DNA of 15,967 nucleotides, from contig MU603030.1 of the NCBI GenBank assembly GCA_025201865.1, forward strand, positions 2,010-17,976, read 5' to 3'. This DNA comes from Ramicandelaber brevisporus (taxonomy: Eukaryota > Kickxellomycota > Ramicandelaberales > Ramicandelaberaceae). Of the stretch, positions 1 through 7,141 are shown in pieces. The position numbers were made by a program, and so were the translations under genes. A model generated the notes under the pieces. The model saw nothing but the letters and a program-made list of their open reading frames with translations. It was not told the DNA's origin and did no database searches. Every line of letters starts with the position of its first letter. The first letter of the stretch is position 1.

Positions 1-1200
1 GCAAAGCTTGAGGCGGACCCGATCCAGCACTTGTACGATGTCTACGTCAAGGTTAATGCTGCCGCCACCGCTGAGGAAGAGGAGGCAAAGGCTAACCCAG
101 ATGCTGCAAAGGGCAAGACTATTCACGACCGTGCTCGCGAGTATTTCAAGCGCATGGAGGATGGCGACGCTGAGGCTCTCAAGCTGTGGAAGCGCTTCCG
201 CGACCTGTCGATTGAACGCTACAAGGACACTTACTCGCGCCTTGGTGTCAGTTTCGATGTCTACTCCGGTGAGTCTCAGGTCAATGAGGCCACAGCTCGT
301 GCTGCCGAGATGCTTATTGAGCAGAACTTGCTTGAGGAGTCCAACGGCGCCAAGATTATCAATCTCGAGAAGCACAAGCTCGGAACTACGGTCATTATCC
401 GCAAGGATGGCACTCCACTGTATCTGACTCGTGATATTGGCGCCGCCATGGCTCGTGACGAAGAATTCCACTTCGACAAGATGATTTACATCGTCGGCAG
501 CCAGCAAGATCAACACCTGGCGCAACTGTTCAAGATTCTCGAGCTGCTCGGCAAGAGTGACTTGAGCAAGCGTTGCCAGCACATCAACTACGGCATGGTC
601 AAGGGCATGTCCACTCGTAAGGGCACCGTTGTCTTCCTCGACGATATTCTGAACGAAACTCGCGACTTTATGCACACTCAAATGAAGGAGAACCCAGAAA
701 AGTACGCTCAAATCGAAGACCCAGACCGTGTTGCTGACATCATCGGCATGTCCGCCGTCATCATCCAGGACTTTGGCGCTCGCCGTATCAAAGACTACGC
801 CTTTGACTGGAAGCGCAATCTGTCGTTCGAGGGCGACACTGGCCCATACCTCCAGTATGCCCACGCTCGTCTTTGCTCGATTGAGCGCAAGTCTGGCCTT
901 CCTATCCAGCTGGATGCCGATCTCTCGCTGCTGTCTGAGCCATGTGCTATTGAGATTATCGAACATCTCGCACAATATCCAGATCAGGTGCGTCAAGCCG
1001 CCGACACTCTGGAGCCAGTTAACCTGACCTCATACTGCTTCAAGCTGTGCCGTGCCATTTCTTCAGCCCTGGACATTCTGAATGTCATGCGTGCTGATCC
1101 TGATGTGGCTCAGGCTCGTATGCTGCTCTTCTGGGCTGCTCGCGTCACCCTGGGCAACGCACTCCGCATTCTTGGTCTGCAGCCACTCGAGCGCATGTAA
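1..1200 (+). CDS. Arginyl-tRNA synthetase, cytosolic type, C-terminal two thirds (5' truncated by window edge)
   Basis: Charges tRNA-Arg with arginine in an ATP-dependent class I aminoacyl-tRNA synthetase reaction. The frame is open from base 1, so the N-terminal domain and the HIGH motif lie outside the window; 399 residues are visible against roughly 600 in fungal homologues. Seen: the DVYVK segment at the left, the conserved YLTRDIGAA block (about 421-447), the class I signature loop as GMSTRKG (604-624), which is the eukaryotic ArgRS form of KMSKS, and the EGDTGPYLQYAHARL block (about 829-873) that opens the DALR anticodon-binding domain. The protein ends in LERM, a terminus typical of this enzyme, so the stop at 1198-1200 is the true end. 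An AATAAA signal follows 60 bases later. Codon use is strongly biased to C/G-ending codons, as expected for a highly expressed housekeeping gene. Mitochondrial dual targeting cannot be judged because the N-terminus is missing. Confidence 0.96.
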   Translation, partial: AKLEADPIQHLYDVYVKVNAAATAEEEEAKANPDAAKGKTIHDRAREYFKRMEDGDAEALKLWKRFRDLSIERYKDTYSRLGVSFDVYSGESQVNEATARAAEMLIEQNLLEESNGAKIINLEKHKLGTTVIIRKDGTPLYLTRDIGAAMARDEEFHFDKMIYIVGSQQDQHLAQLFKILELLGKSDLSKRCQHINYGMVKGMSTRKGTVVFLDDILNETRDFMHTQMKENPEKYAQIEDPDRVADIIGMSAVIIQDFGARRIKDYAFDWKRNLSFEGDTGPYLQYAHARLCSIERKSGLPIQLDADLSLLSEPCAIEIIEHLAQYPDQVRQAADTLEPVNLTSYCFKLCRAISSALDILNVMRADPDVAQARMLLFWAARVTLGNALRILGLQPLERM

Positions 1201-1259
1201 ACTTTGTGTTTCGTTATACTACGTTGATTAAACATATTAACGCTTTCTTTGATTACTTT

Positions 1260-1265
1260 AATAAA
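1260..1265 (+). terminator. Candidate poly(A) signal AATAAA for the ArgRS gene
   Basis: A canonical AATAAA lies 60 bases after the ArgRS stop in an AT-rich stretch. The rest of the 355-base gap (1201-1555) holds a C-rich tract near 1383-1391, a TATA-like TTTATATTTTA near 1398-1408, and an A-rich leader running into the next ATG. It shows no credible gene. Confidence 0.5.
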
Positions 1266-1555
1266 CTTGCTTCTAAATTTAGCACTGATAGAGAAGGAAG
1301 AAAGTAATGTACATTGCGTTGGCTGGGATTGTTGGCACTGGAAGTTAAATTGTTTTTTTTGTTGTATGGCATTCCATCTCTCCTCCCCCCCTTTCTCTTT
1401 ATATTTTATCCACTTTACGATTCGATGTCATCCGCTTTTTGAGTGAAGCGAGCTGGATGATTCTCTCTTGTTCACCATCTACTCTGTTACACAATCAACT
1501 CTTTATACAAAATAATACTAATAATAAAAACGAAAGAAGCAAGAAGGAAGAAAGA

Positions 1556-2461
1556 ATGCTACAGCGAGCTTCTAGCTTCCTCAAACAGTTCCGCAGCGAC
1601 ATTCCCAAAGGGGAGTACATTCGCTTATTTCTTTCAATTCTCTTTTACTTTTCCACCTCCTTTCTGCTTGCCAACTTTTATGTAATTTCAGATCGTCGTC
1701 TTAGCTATCAAACTCTTCCAGAGCATGCTATCCATTTCCCGCTTCGTGATCTGGTCTTTGAGTCGTTCCCACTAATTCGTGATCCAAACATTGCTCACTT
1801 GCTGGTTAGCACATTCTTTCTACTGGCATTTGTCGGCAACCTCTTCTTCAATATTTGTCTGTGGCTCGAGTCTTTGATAGTTGCTCGTCGATTCTTTTGG
1901 ATCGCTGCATGGCTATCACTGTTTCAAGCTGCTACCATGATTGTTACAACGGTGCCATCTCCACCACTGCTGGTGTCGCCACAGTCGTGCAGCTCCGCTC
2001 ATGCAGTGGCGGTTGTCGAACCAGGCTGGGATAGTGTAGTTACGGCATTAAAGGTAATGTTTTGGATGGAGAAGACTTGTACTGCAGCGATCATATCCGG
2101 TCAAACCATGCTGATTGTGGTGTGCTTGATGTTTTGGTACATTTATGCAAAGTACTGGGTGTTTATCATTTATGCTCTTGTGCATGCTATTGGTGCGATT
2201 GTTGTAAGCTCACTTGCGCATTTGCAGTACACAACAAGTACATTGCTAGGCGTGTTTGTCGCATACCTGTTTATCAGCTTGTATTTGCACAATGTGTACT
2301 GTGCAGTAGAGCTGAGACTGAACAAGCTGCGCACTTTGAACGATGCGGATGAAGTTGAGACCAAGACGCTGATCAAGACAATGGTAGTTAAGCGGTTTGC
2401 AAACCTGCACCTTCCTGCAATCATTGGGTGGATGGACGGCGTCGATTTACGTGTCAATTAG
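1556..2461 (+). CDS. Sphingomyelin-synthase-like (PAP2_C family) membrane protein, probable pseudoenzyme
   Basis: A 301-residue protein with about six membrane helices (near 22-42, 82-106, 111-131, 174-197, 200-220, 228-250). Family signatures in order: HFPLRDLVFES (60-70) matches the PLPDxxFD motif; RRFFWIAAWL...TMIVTTVPSP (111-136) matches the RRFF...TMYVTTLPVP motif; CTAAIISGQT (175-184) aligns with CGDYLFSGHT; AHLQYTTST (221-229) aligns with AHDHYTVDV. Active members use a His-His-Asp triad to move phosphocholine or a related head group onto ceramide in Golgi or plasma membrane. Here the triad positions read Gln183, Gln224 and Ser228, so transferase activity is unlikely. A role as a lipid-binding or regulatory paralogue is inference. 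There is no SAM domain. The ATG at 1556 is chosen for its A at -3 and the fit to family length; an in-frame ATG at 1457 would add only a polar tail. The gene is convergent with the next one. Confidence 0.82.
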   Translation: MLQRASSFLKQFRSDIPKGEYIRLFLSILFYFSTSFLLANFYVISDRRLSYQTLPEHAIHFPLRDLVFESFPLIRDPNIAHLLVSTFFLLAFVGNLFFNICLWLESLIVARRFFWIAAWLSLFQAATMIVTTVPSPPLLVSPQSCSSAHAVAVVEPGWDSVVTALKVMFWMEKTCTAAIISGQTMLIVVCLMFWYIYAKYWVFIIYALVHAIGAIVVSSLAHLQYTTSTLLGVFVAYLFISLYLHNVYCAVELRLNKLRTLNDADEVETKTLIKTMVVKRFANLHLPAIIGWMDGVDLRVN

Positions 2462-2807
2462 TAACTTTTACTATCATTATTATCATCATTATCAAATAAT
2501 ATGAAAACAAATTGAACAACTATTAAAAGAGGTTCTGGCCGGCGAGAAAAAGAACAAAGAAAAAAACAAGAAAGGGGTGAGAGAGAATGAAAAGAATAAA
2601 TGCGAATAATGAATGAAAAGAAGTATGCAAAGTAAATGCGAAAGAATAAAATGCGAGAGAATGAAAAAGAGTGCTTGTATGATATGATATGTGCTGTTGT
2701 TGGTGCTGTTGTTGTGTGTGTGTGGAGAGGAACATTGATTTGATAGTGGAGAACTGTTGCAGTAGGTGACATGTCATGCTAATGGTTACGATGGGTTTCC
2801 TTTTTTC
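2462..2807. other. Convergent 3' intergenic region, purine-rich, with two AATAAA signals
   Basis: 346 bases separate the stop codons of the convergent SMS-like and DUF4436 genes. The plus strand is strongly A/G-rich from about 2545 to 2670, with repeated GAATGAAAAGA and AAAGAATAAA words. AATAAA occurs on the plus strand at 2595-2600 and 2645-2650, suitable for ending the SMS-like transcript. A TGTTGT/TGTG run follows near 2693-2722. I see no AATAAA on the minus strand for the opposite gene. ORFs read here on the minus strand are Ser/Phe/His-rich low-complexity artefacts. Confidence 0.55.
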
Positions 2808-4181
2808 TTAGTTATTAAACATGCGGATCTCATTTCTGAATTGATCTTGGAGGTTCACTTGACCAAATCGACGAGAAGGTGCTTGGCCGCCTGCTGCTCC
2901 GGTGTTTCCAGCAGCTGCACTGCTCAATGCTTTACCAAACATTGATGTATTCTGGCCGCCACTGCCTGAGCCCAGCACGTTGATACTGCTCATTCGGTTA
3001 GTGTTCAAAACCGATGTGCTGCTATGTGCTGCTGGGTTGAGACTGGCTCTCAATCGACTGGCACCGGTGGGTCCACTTCCACTGCCTGGGCCGCCACCAC
3101 CGGGTGATGACATGAGTTCTGGTTCAAACACCATCATGCGGTACCGAATGACATATGTGAGCAAGATGTCAAATGCAAATGCAGACGAGATGAGCATGCA
3201 CCACAGGAAGCTCCAGTAATCGGACAGGGAGCCAATGGGAGGAGCACCGGGCTGCGAGTAGCGCAAAGCAACCAGTGCCAGGAGCACGAGACAGCTGAGC
3301 ACCATGACGGAAGGTGGAGGAGGCAGTGTCTTCTGATGAAGTGTGATGCGCAGTGTCACCAGTCCGAGGCCAATAGTGATCAGCCACATTGCAATGGCGG
3401 TGAAGATGACAATGAACCGGGTGGATGATGTGCGAGTGACTTTGACAGCAATCGGGCGTGTGTATGGATCATTCGATGCAACAGTGATACTCGGCACAAC
3501 GCTGAGAGTCTGTGCTCCAGAGCTGAATGTTCCAGCTAGCGAGATGGGCATGTTGACATCGGCGGCGCTGCCCGTGTTGAACACATGCGTGCGAGCTGCC
3601 ACTCTAAACTTGGCATTGTACTCGTCATTTGGATACCCGCTCGGATTGCCGTCCAGCAGTGGAATCGACAGCACCACAGGTGTCATGTGCGTGTCAATGT
3701 CATATGCCACAACCTTATAGTAGAAGTCCACCAACACTGGCACAGCCAATCTATCCGTTCCATTAGCCACCAGTGCTCCAAATGCAGTCATTTCCGCAAC
3801 AACCGACATTTGTCTGCGCTGCAAATCGACCGCCACCACTGTCATGTTGACATGAACGCGGTCTGATGGCGAAATCACCGAGAATTTGGTCTTGGCCGTC
3901 TCCTTCAGTTCATCACCGTCGTCATCTGCCATATTGGCGTCGATAAGAGGCTTGAAGAAGGCGCGACCGCTAGGGGTGACATTCTCGGTGTCAAAGAAAA
4001 ATCGAGTGGCAGAGGTGCTCCATTCGTTACGGAAACGACCAGCGACAATGCCGGCTATGGCAGCCCAGACGGCCACAATGATAAAGAAGAGCAGCGCTAC
4101 GCGCACGCCGCGCTTCTTGAGCAACTTGTGGCCAAAGACTTTGTTCTTGACGGTAATCAAGCGTTCTTTGACCGTGGGCAT
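2808..4181 (-). CDS. DUF4436-type multi-pass membrane protein
   Basis: A 457-residue protein of unknown biochemical function. Layout: a short basic cytosolic N-terminus; a signal-anchor helix (about 28-48); a 200-residue lumenal or extracellular region (about 50-252) rich in beta-type sequence with sequons at N67, N112 and N140; three more helices (about 254-277, 291-307, 322-345); then a long cytosolic tail with a Gly/Ser-rich linker (358-437). The RYSQPGAPPIGSLSDYWSFLW segment (308-328) between the last two helices resembles the conserved PGxPPIG...D...W block I associate with DUF4436, a family known from fungi and actinobacteria. That assignment rests on memory of the motif, not a search. 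The ATG at 4181 is followed by a basic stretch typical of type II topology. The leader is CT-rich on the coding strand. The Gly/Ser tail looks fast-evolving, while its last 20 residues (FGQVNLQDQFRNEIRMFNN) look more ordinary and may form a binding peptide. Confidence 0.78.
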   Translation of the reverse strand: MPTVKERLITVKNKVFGHKLLKKRGVRVALLFFIIVAVWAAIAGIVAGRFRNEWSTSATRFFFDTENVTPSGRAFFKPLIDANMADDDGDELKETAKTKFSVISPSDRVHVNMTVVAVDLQRRQMSVVAEMTAFGALVANGTDRLAVPVLVDFYYKVVAYDIDTHMTPVVLSIPLLDGNPSGYPNDEYNAKFRVAARTHVFNTGSAADVNMPISLAGTFSSGAQTLSVVPSITVASNDPYTRPIAVKVTRTSSTRFIVIFTAIAMWLITIGLGLVTLRITLHQKTLPPPPSVMVLSCLVLLALVALRYSQPGAPPIGSLSDYWSFLWCMLISSAFAFDILLTYVIRYRMMVFEPELMSSPGGGGPGSGSGPTGASRLRASLNPAAHSSTSVLNTNRMSSINVLGSGSGGQNTSMFGKALSSAAAGNTGAAGGQAPSRRFGQVNLQDQFRNEIRMFNN

Positions 4182-4300
4182 CGCTCAGTAACAAAAGAGG
4201 GGGAGGACAGCGCACTGTAGCTAGTACGAGGGGGGCAGCGCTGGCTCTTTCTTTCTCTATCTTTTTGTGGAAGGGAGGGTGATTCTACTCGGAAGGTGTA

Positions 4301-4360
4301 TGCTGTTGTTTATGCTATGCTGCTGTTGTTGCTGTTGATGCTGATGCTGTTGTTTGTTGC
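4301..4360. repeat. Degenerate TGC/TGT triplet microsatellite
   Basis: An imperfect run of TGC, TGT and TTG triplets, with a related TGG/TGC cluster at 4517-4545. It creates a Leu-rich reading frame on the plus strand (4296-4481) without other sign of coding. Confidence 0.8.
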
Positions 4361-4991
4361 CGGTGATGCAGGGTATGCTTCGTCAAAGATGCCAAAGTAT
4401 GAAGAAAGAAAGAAAAAAGATGCCAAAGAAATGCAGCAGAAGAAAGTGGTAGAAGTAACAGAGAATATCGGAGGTTGGTAACAACAGGCGGGTGGTAGGA
4501 GCAGTGAACAGTGAGCAGTGGTGGTGCTGCTGGTGCTGGTGCTGGGGGTGGTTGTCGAGCAGCAGAAGGTAGCGAATTCCTGTGTACCCAGCTCTGCTAG
4601 TTTTGCGACGAGAGAGATTCCTGAACTCTGGCGCGAGACCCTGAATTGCTTCTGTGCTCGCGAGGACGTGGGTTCACTCGGAGGAATGATGTAAAGAGCA
4701 CTTATTGGCCATCATAAAGACTGCTCGTATGTCAGCATCATCCTTACCCCTTTTTGTTTGCTTGTATCTGCTGCATTCCGCATTGCAAACTGTTCCTGAA
4801 AGTGTAGATATACTTTGGTGGTTGTAATCAAACATTGGTCGTCGCACCAAACAGTGGCTTCTTCTTTTCTATTTTATGTAGAAGAGGCTCGCTCAAAGAG
4901 CAAATCGACTACGAATAGTTAGCTCCATCAAGCTGTCAAGAAAAACATTCCCACCCCAGTTGCAGATTTGGATCAAACCTCAAAATTCAAA

Positions 4992-5000
4992 TTATATAAA
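4992..5000 (+). promoter_or_regulatory. Orphan TATA box
   Basis: A good TATATAAAA-type element with no credible ORF downstream. The first ATG, at 5052, opens only ten codons. Either it drives a non-coding transcript or it is chance AT-rich sequence. The secreted-protein gene starts 630 bases further on and has its own nearer TATA-like element. Confidence 0.3.
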
Positions 5001-5380
5001 ATAGATCGAGAAAGGAACGTATTAAACAAACGCATTGAGTGGATAGCTCAACATGTGGGGTGAATCGCAATCGACATTGCTGTGAACAAGGCGTGTGTGT
5101 TGCTTCTCAATCTCATTCTCATCCCAGCCAATATACAGTGGTTGGGGGGAGTGGATTGTGGAGCCACTTCGGCTCAAGAGGAGGCAGCTTAATGAGAATA
5201 ACTGAGCTGCTGACTTGGACAGTGGGAATCATTCTCTTTTCTCTTTTATTCTGTTTATTGTTTTAACACAGCTTGTATGTCTCGTGGTCAGTCAGTTATT
5301 GCAGATGCTGAGCTGTTCAGTGGCAACAAATAATGAGTGGAAGGGCTGAGCACCGAGAACGCAATACAACTTGTGATCGT

Positions 5381-5396
5381 GTGATGATATCATCAC
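5381..5396. promoter_or_regulatory. 16-bp perfect palindrome GTGATGATATCATCAC
   Basis: Every base of the 16 is symmetric about the central AT, which is much longer than chance normally gives in 1.4 kb. It lies about 235 bases before the ATG of the secreted-protein gene and about 75 bases before a TATA-like element, the usual place for an upstream activating or repressing site. The binding protein is unknown. Confidence 0.45.
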
Positions 5397-5415
5397 CCTC
5401 GTTGACTGGTATGCG

Positions 5416-5462
5416 TTGATCAAAGAGACTGGAGGAACGAAGAAGACTCACAACTTGATCAA
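5416..5462. promoter_or_regulatory. Pair of identical TTGATCAA palindromes
   Basis: TTGATCAA occurs at 5416-5423 and 5455-5462, start to start 39 bases, roughly four helical turns, just upstream of the TATATT element. The spacing and identity suggest two sites for one dimeric regulator of the secreted-protein gene. Confidence 0.4.
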
Positions 5463-5468
5463 AAAACT

Positions 5469-5476
5469 CATATATT
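5469..5476 (+). promoter_or_regulatory. TATA-like element CATATATT of the secreted-protein gene
   Basis: It lies about 160 bases before the ATG at 5632 and is followed by a CT-rich leader (about 5495-5630) of the kind seen before other genes in this window. Confidence 0.4.
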
Positions 5477-5631
5477 CACCAGAGCAGAACGCGTCCCCTC
5501 CGTCTCTCCACAACTTCAGCGAGCACTCCTCATCTATTCATTTATTCATCTATTCTTCTGCTTTTCTTCTGCTTTTAATTCTCGCTTCTGTCAACCACTC
5601 TCATATTTGACATCGTCCTTACTCTCTCACA

Positions 5632-6150
5632 ATGAAGGCATCGATTACTTTTGCCGCCGTGGCACTTGCTCTGTTCCACGCTGCTGCACACGCCAAGTTC
5701 ACAACTGGCAACTGGTACACTTCCAAGGACGACGTTGGGTTTGAATGGCACAATGACAAGTTTGCTGTTTTGAGCTATCCAGAAGAGGCCGGACTCAATC
5801 TTATCTTCTGTAAAGACGCTGAATGCAAGGCTGATGTCGAGCTCAAGGACGATGTTTCTACCAAGATTGCCACGTCGGACAGCCAGAAGCAAACTAAGCA
5901 GTGGTTCATGGCCAAGGTTGACAAAGAGAAGGGATTCATTGGCCACACGGACAAGTTTGAAGAGGCGACGGAATTCACGTTCGCCATGAGCCAAGAACAT
6001 GATGATGGTACCTTCAAGTTCGAACTCAAAGGCAAAGAAGGGGAGGCTGTGGATTGTTGCTTTGAAACGTACAATGACAAAATGGGTAAAGTACTCAACT
6101 ACCGCCATAGCGCTAATACATGGAAGTTCACCATCAAGGCTTCAAAGTAA
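5632..6150 (+). CDS. Small secreted protein, unknown family
   Basis: I do not recognise this 172-residue protein. Residues 1-21 form a clear signal peptide: a Lys near the start, a hydrophobic Ala/Leu-rich core and an AHA cleavage site before Lys22. The mature part of about 151 residues is hydrophilic, rich in Lys, Asp, Glu, Phe and Trp, and alternates polar and aromatic residues in the way of a beta-sheet protein (for example FEWHNDKFAVLSY, 37-49). Cysteines are C60, C65 and the vicinal pair C142/C143, enough for two disulfides. There is no sequon, no GPI signal and no membrane helix. The ATG has an A at -3 and follows a CT-rich leader. Upstream palindromes suggest tight transcriptional control. 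It could be an extracellular or wall-associated protein or an effector-like product, but nothing in the sequence decides. The 177-codon minus-strand ORF across it lacks such features and is taken as a shadow. Confidence 0.8.
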   Translation: MKASITFAAVALALFHAAAHAKFTTGNWYTSKDDVGFEWHNDKFAVLSYPEEAGLNLIFCKDAECKADVELKDDVSTKIATSDSQKQTKQWFMAKVDKEKGFIGHTDKFEEATEFTFAMSQEHDDGTFKFELKGKEGEAVDCCFETYNDKMGKVLNYRHSANTWKFTIKASK

Positions 6151-6580
6151 TCATTCCCCTAATATTCCACTTTGTTTTTATTTCAAATCAAATCTTCCGA
6201 GTTTGCTCTGAATCACAAGGTTGTGTGGATTCATCGACTCCAACATCGGGGCTCGATCCTTTTTCACAGTGATTGTTTTAAGTGTTTCTGCCAAGGAATC
6301 CGGGACCCTGGCTGATTAAGAAGAACAATGAGAGCCGCCAAGCCAAATTTGCGGAAGAAAAAAGAAGAGACAAGTGTCGCGCCTTTCCCTTTTCCAATGC
6401 TGGAATATCATACACAAAGTGCCTTGGCAGCAAGTCGTGGTGAGTGATTATTAATAGTTGTAGTATAAACCAGCCATCTTGATGTGCAATCACCGCTGCC
6501 TTCTCCGTATCTTTCTTTATCAACTAGTCCTTCTTCTCCTCGGCTATTTTCTTTTTTTGTCTCTGTTTAACGCAACAACA
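6151..6580. other. Intergenic region and leader of the four-helix protein gene
   Basis: 430 bases holding the 3' end of the secreted-protein transcript (no canonical AATAAA seen), a purine-rich patch near 6348-6372 and a TATAAA at 6464-6469. A CT-rich leader leads to the ATG at 6581. ORFs on the minus strand here show no supporting signals. Confidence 0.5.
6464..6469 (+). promoter_or_regulatory. TATA box of the four-helix protein gene
   Basis: TATAAA lies 112 bases before the ATG at 6581 and only 13 bases before an in-frame ATG at 6482. Since transcription normally begins 30 or more bases past a TATA box, this spacing argues that 6482 is not in the mRNA and that 6581 is the start. Confidence 0.5.
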
Positions 6581-7141
6581 ATGAATCCAGCAATTGTGTT
6601 TGCGGGCCTTTTGTGGTCCACCATCACGTCAGCTCTGACGCTGTCATTCTATGCCGTTTGGCACGCCTCCAGCAACAAGGAGCAGGTTTTATCCCATCCT
6701 TACGGCCCTAGTGTTTCGTGGAAGTCTGCTATCTTTTACATTACCTGCGCTTACTCCATCCTCGCTGGTTTCTACACTTTGATTACAAACGGCCGTGTCG
6801 CATACTCTGCTGCTCCGTATTATACGATTCCAGACGAACAAGTTGTGCAGCGCATCAACAAACAGCGCCTGTTCAAGTCTCGAGTCACCTCGATTGTTAG
6901 CTTTTCGGCGGCGGTGTTGTGGCTCGTGTCGACTGTGATCATTTTTGCACACGGTGTAGTGATGCCAATGGACATGGATTGTGCCGAAATGGGGAGTCAC
7001 TTTCCAGTTGGCGAGCAATTGTGCATTTCAGGCAAGGCGGCTGAGGTTTTGACTCCCGTGACTTTTGGATTGTGGTTCATCACCGCAGGTTTGAGCATTG
7101 TCTATCAGCGCAAGCAGAATCAGATCCCGATTAAGGCGTAA
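6581..7141 (+). CDS. Four-helix (tetraspan, MARVEL-like topology) membrane protein
   Basis: A 186-residue integral membrane protein that I cannot assign to a named family. Helices lie near 4-27, 48-69, 103-127 and 156-175, with short cytosolic ends; the last residues (QRKQNQIPIKA) are basic. The loop between helices 3 and 4 holds two cysteines, C134 and C148, placed to form a disulfide on the non-cytosolic face; the loop between helices 1 and 2 is cytosolic by the positive-inside rule. This resembles the topology of MARVEL or fungal SUR7-like and other small tetraspan proteins, but I see no diagnostic motif. The start at 6581 (A at -3) is preferred over an in-frame ATG at 6482, which has a T at -3 and sits only 13 bases after the TATA box; the longer form would add a fifth, Leu-rich helix that is really CT-rich leader. 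Plasma-membrane or secretory-pathway location is inferred. Confidence 0.72.
   Translation: MNPAIVFAGLLWSTITSALTLSFYAVWHASSNKEQVLSHPYGPSVSWKSAIFYITCAYSILAGFYTLITNGRVAYSAAPYYTIPDEQVVQRINKQRLFKSRVTSIVSFSAAVLWLVSTVIIFAHGVVMPMDMDCAEMGSHFPVGEQLCISGKAAEVLTPVTFGLWFITAGLSIVYQRKQNQIPIKA

Larger units (their letters stand above)
4182..5631. other. Long intergenic region between divergent genes; no supported protein gene
   Basis: 1450 bases between the starts of the divergent DUF4436 and secreted-protein genes. From the left it holds the CT-rich DUF4436 leader (as read on the minus strand), TGC/TGT triplet repeats (4301-4360), a second TGG/TGC cluster (4517-4545), an inverted repeat CGCGAG/CTCGCG (4632-4637 and 4657-4662), another TTTGGTG/CACCAAA (4814-4820 and 4845-4851), an orphan TATA box at 4992-5000, and the palindromes and TATA element of the next gene. 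ATTGG or CCAAT pentamers occur near 4704, 4834 and 5129. I looked for tRNA A and B boxes and for U1-U6 snRNA cores and recognised none. ORFs in it are short, mostly lack an ATG, or derive from triplet repeats. Confidence 0.6.

Noticed and set aside
1249-1446. A 65-codon plus-strand ORF after ArgRS
   Set aside because: It has no ATG at its start, contains the poly(A) signal, and reads through C- and T-rich tracts.
4296-4481. A 61-codon plus-strand ORF with a Leu-rich stretch followed by a charged tail, resembling a tiny secreted peptide
   Set aside because: It begins at GTG, and the hydrophobic part comes directly from TGC/TGT triplet repeats. The charged part comes from a purine-rich run. 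Nothing else supports it.
4660-4680. GTGGGTTCACTC considered as a tRNA B box
   Set aside because: No A box at the right distance and no cloverleaf stems can be drawn around it.
5192-5266. A 24-codon ATG ORF encoding a hydrophobic peptide downstream of the orphan TATA box
   Set aside because: It has a poor start context (T at -3), several earlier out-of-frame ATGs, and a length easily reached by chance in CT-rich DNA.
5575-6108. A 177-codon ATG-initiated ORF on the minus strand covering almost all of the secreted-protein gene
   Set aside because: The plus-strand frame has a signal peptide, good start context and a CT-rich leader. The minus-strand product has no domain or signal and mirrors the codon pattern of the sense gene.
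6482-6580. A 33-codon N-terminal extension of the four-helix protein
   Set aside because: The upstream ATG has a T at -3 and lies only 13 bases after a TATA box, so it is probably outside the mRNA. The extension is translated CT-rich leader.
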